DNA of 44,566 bases, taken from assembly GCA_024682395.1 (NCBI GenBank), contig JAIKZH010000066.1:1-44566 (forward strand). Direction: 5' to 3'. The stretch is from Bacteroidaceae bacterium (lineage in GTDB: Bacteria; Bacteroidota; Bacteroidia; Bacteroidales; Bacteroidaceae). The translations under genes and the position numbers were made by a program. Of this stretch, positions 42,995-44,566 are shown piece after piece (position 1 is the first letter of the stretch; each line of letters begins with the position of its first letter). The notes below the pieces were generated by a model. The model was given only the letters and a program-made list of their open reading frames with translations. It did no database searches and was not told where the DNA came from.

Positions 42995-44176
42995 TCAGAT
43001 TTGCTTTCTGATACGCCACTCCTTTGGATAAAGATTGTTAGCACGATTACCTATATTTTTTACTTGTCCTAATGGTAATCCTTGATAAGTAATAGTTATT
43101 AATCCACGTGGTGTCTCAGCTGGCATGTTTAATGCTTCTCCATGAAGATATCTTAAAGCTGTATTCGAGTCGACATCTATGTATGGCGGCTCGAATTTGT
43201 TTTCTATGTTTAATACCTTGAGATTCTTGTTTATAGCCTTGTCAATGGCCTTATTACGTGCGTGAGAATTATCGCCGTGTTTACGTAATAATGCACAGAA
43301 AAATCCTTCTCCTTTGGCCTTGTGAGGGTAGAAGTGGAAGAAAGGAGAATCGCTAACTCCCCAATCTGCAGGGACTTCCACATCAATAATGTCAGCACCT
43401 AATTCCTCTGCAATCCACCTTACATTGTCTTCATCCTCCTTGAAATTATACGTACATGTACTATATATCATGTAACCGCCATCTTTAAGTGTTGGCCATA
43501 TCGCTGTTACAATGTCGCGTTGGCGTTCCTGACACATATTCACGTTTGACAGACTCCAGTCCTCTATAGCCTTACTATCTTTTCTGAACATTCCTTCTCC
43601 CGAACATGGAGCATCACATAGTATGAAATCAAACAAATCTTTACCAGCTTTCTTGAAATCCTCACTTTTGTTGTTAGTAACATACACATTTATGTCTTTT
43701 GTTACTCCCATAGTCCATTTGTGCATATTCTCTCTGAGAATCTGTGCTCTTTTAGGCATAATCTCATTTGTAATCAAAAGTGATTGCTCGGGAAGTTCCG
43801 AATATAATAATGTTGACTTTCCTCCAGGTGCTGCACACAAATCTAATGCATTGATTGGCATATCCCATTCGCCTTGTTGCTTAATCCAATTACACAGATA
43901 TGATATAAACATCGATGAGGCTTCTTGAACATAATACGCACCTGCATGAAATAAAGGGTCCATCGTAAAAGAAGGACGCTCAGATAAATATATGCCGTCC
44001 TTGCACCACGGAATAGGCTCTCCTTGGAATTTGCAGTCTGTTTGTATCTGTTTTAATGGGTTTAATCTAATACTTACTGGACATGCCTCATTCATACTAT
44101 TCATGAATTCAGTATATTCAGCTTCACTAAATTGTGAACGCATCTGATTACAAAAATCATCTGGTAAAAGAATCAT
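42995..44176 (-). CDS. RsmF/NOL1-NOP2-type rRNA m5C methyltransferase
   Basis: This S-adenosylmethionine-dependent enzyme methylates cytosine C5 in ribosomal RNA. The 393 residues contain DLCAAPGGKST (SAM-binding motif), the motif IV DAPCSGEGMFRKD with the releasing Cys, and the motif VI YSTCTYNFKEDED with the catalytic Cys. A C-terminal PUA-like part follows (ITITYQGLPLGQVKNIGNRANNLYP). At 393 residues it is shorter than E. coli RsmF (about 480), mainly in the C-terminal half. The target site is inferred, not shown. A consensus promoter lies upstream of the ATG at 44176. Confidence 0.9.
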   Translation of the reverse strand: MILLPDDFCNQMRSQFSEAEYTEFMNSMNEACPVSIRLNPLKQIQTDCKFQGEPIPWCKDGIYLSERPSFTMDPLFHAGAYYVQEASSMFISYLCNWIKQQGEWDMPINALDLCAAPGGKSTLLYSELPEQSLLITNEIMPKRAQILRENMHKWTMGVTKDINVYVTNNKSEDFKKAGKDLFDFILCDAPCSGEGMFRKDSKAIEDWSLSNVNMCQERQRDIVTAIWPTLKDGGYMIYSTCTYNFKEDEDNVRWIAEELGADIIDVEVPADWGVSDSPFFHFYPHKAKGEGFFCALLRKHGDNSHARNKAIDKAINKNLKVLNIENKFEPPYIDVDSNTALRYLHGEALNMPAETPRGLITITYQGLPLGQVKNIGNRANNLYPKEWRIRKQI

Positions 44177-44566
44177 ATTCGTTTTGTTCCTTTTTTAATA
44201 ATGATGCAAAGGTAACAATTATTTATATAACAGCAATAATTGAGAGAATATATATTATTATATATGTGTATGATAATTACTTCAAATAAGTAACCATAAA
44301 ATCACCATCTTTTACTTGTTTCTGCAATCAAACATTTGTGCTTTTTATCAATCTTTTTTATTGTTACAAGTGTCAAAAACGTCATTTTTTTAAAAAAATA
44401 TAATGTTTTTTGCATTTTTTTGTCAAAAAATTTGGAAAGCTGTTTTTTTTTTTTTGATTTGTATGCGATTTGCGCAAATCTGGTGCAATCGCCTGTGTAC
44501 ATCAAGGATTTATGCACACAGCGGAACGACACAGCAAATCATCGGTATGTCTTATCCTATCACCTT
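44177..44566. other. Right-edge intergenic region
   Basis: Apart from the minus-strand promoter, these 390 nt contain a long T-run (44442-44454), a 14-bp palindrome GATTTGCGCAAATC (44467-44480) and a CTGTGT/ACACAG inverted repeat to its right (44493-44521). A minus-strand frame of 76 codons (44302-44532) is Lys-rich because of the T-run and is not accepted as a gene. The unit may continue beyond the window. Confidence 0.45.
44207..44236 (-). promoter_or_regulatory. Promoter of the rRNA methyltransferase gene
   Basis: The minus strand reads TTG (44234-44236), a 19-nt spacer and TACCTTTG (44207-44214), 30 nt before the start at 44176. Confidence 0.72.

Noticed and set aside
44302-44532. 76-codon minus-strand frame at the right edge
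   Set aside because: Its Lys-rich stretches come from T-runs; it has no start signal or recognisable domain.

Overview
The window is AT-rich and reads as a Bacteroidales chromosome, most like a Prevotella-type member of Prevotellaceae. Evidence: many genes are preceded by the Bacteroidetes -7 box TAnnTTTG, often with a TTG or TTTG 19-21 nt upstream; Shine-Dalgarno sequences are mostly absent; gene content is typical of the order (DUF4230, DUF4270, OstA-like protein, tandem OmpA porins, short GT5 protein, PorQ and PorE of the type IX secretion system). I see no rRNA, tRNA, CRISPR array, insertion sequence or prophage. The genus is inference; no database was consulted.

Layout. 1-2.6 kb: a FetA/FetB-like ABC pair and a YhcC-like radical SAM protein, converging on and overlapping two DUF4230 genes (2.5-3.8 kb, minus). 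3.8-6.1 kb: a secreted DPP-IV-type peptidase. 6.2-14.6 kb: guaB, then an envelope block of two parvulin-type PPIases, an OstA-like protein and a small membrane protein, followed by mutL. 14.8-17.3 kb: two tandem OmpA porins ending in a strong terminator. 17.4-21.3 kb (minus): C1-family peptidase, Xaa-Pro aminopeptidase, MFS transporter. 21.4-24.5 kb: AraC regulator, UxaA-type dehydratase, YqiA-like esterase, closed by a symmetric terminator shared with the converging DUF4270/GT5 pair (24.5-26.8 kb). 27-28.1 kb (minus): SPOR lipoprotein and HU-like protein. 28.4-30.9 kb: recR, a small membrane protein and a family 2 glycosyltransferase. 30.9-31.8 kb: a long region without an ordinary gene. 31.8-37.8 kb: EamA transporter, rplU-rpmA, meaB, porQ-cmk-ispH. 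37.8-44.2 kb: topB, a PorE-like lipoprotein, an unrecognised 185-residue protein and an RsmF-like rRNA methyltransferase.

Most of the window is ordinary housekeeping and envelope biology. PPIases, OstA, OmpA, PorQ, PorE and the SPOR protein serve outer-membrane assembly and secretion; the exported DPP-type and C1 peptidases with the cytoplasmic Xaa-Pro aminopeptidase fit a peptide-using anaerobe.

The least explained stretch is 31.1-31.8 kb. Two tandem promoters (one carrying a perfect FNR-type palindrome) drive a transcript of about 580 nt ending at a strong terminator. It holds a 10-residue Arg-rich mini-ORF, a block of imperfect repeats, hairpins and a 25-residue hydrophobic mini-ORF. It could be a regulatory RNA, a membrane microprotein locus or a type I toxin-like unit. 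Two proteins look as if they lost catalytic residues expected for their families: the MutL C-terminal endonuclease site and the short GT5 glycogen-synthase-like protein.
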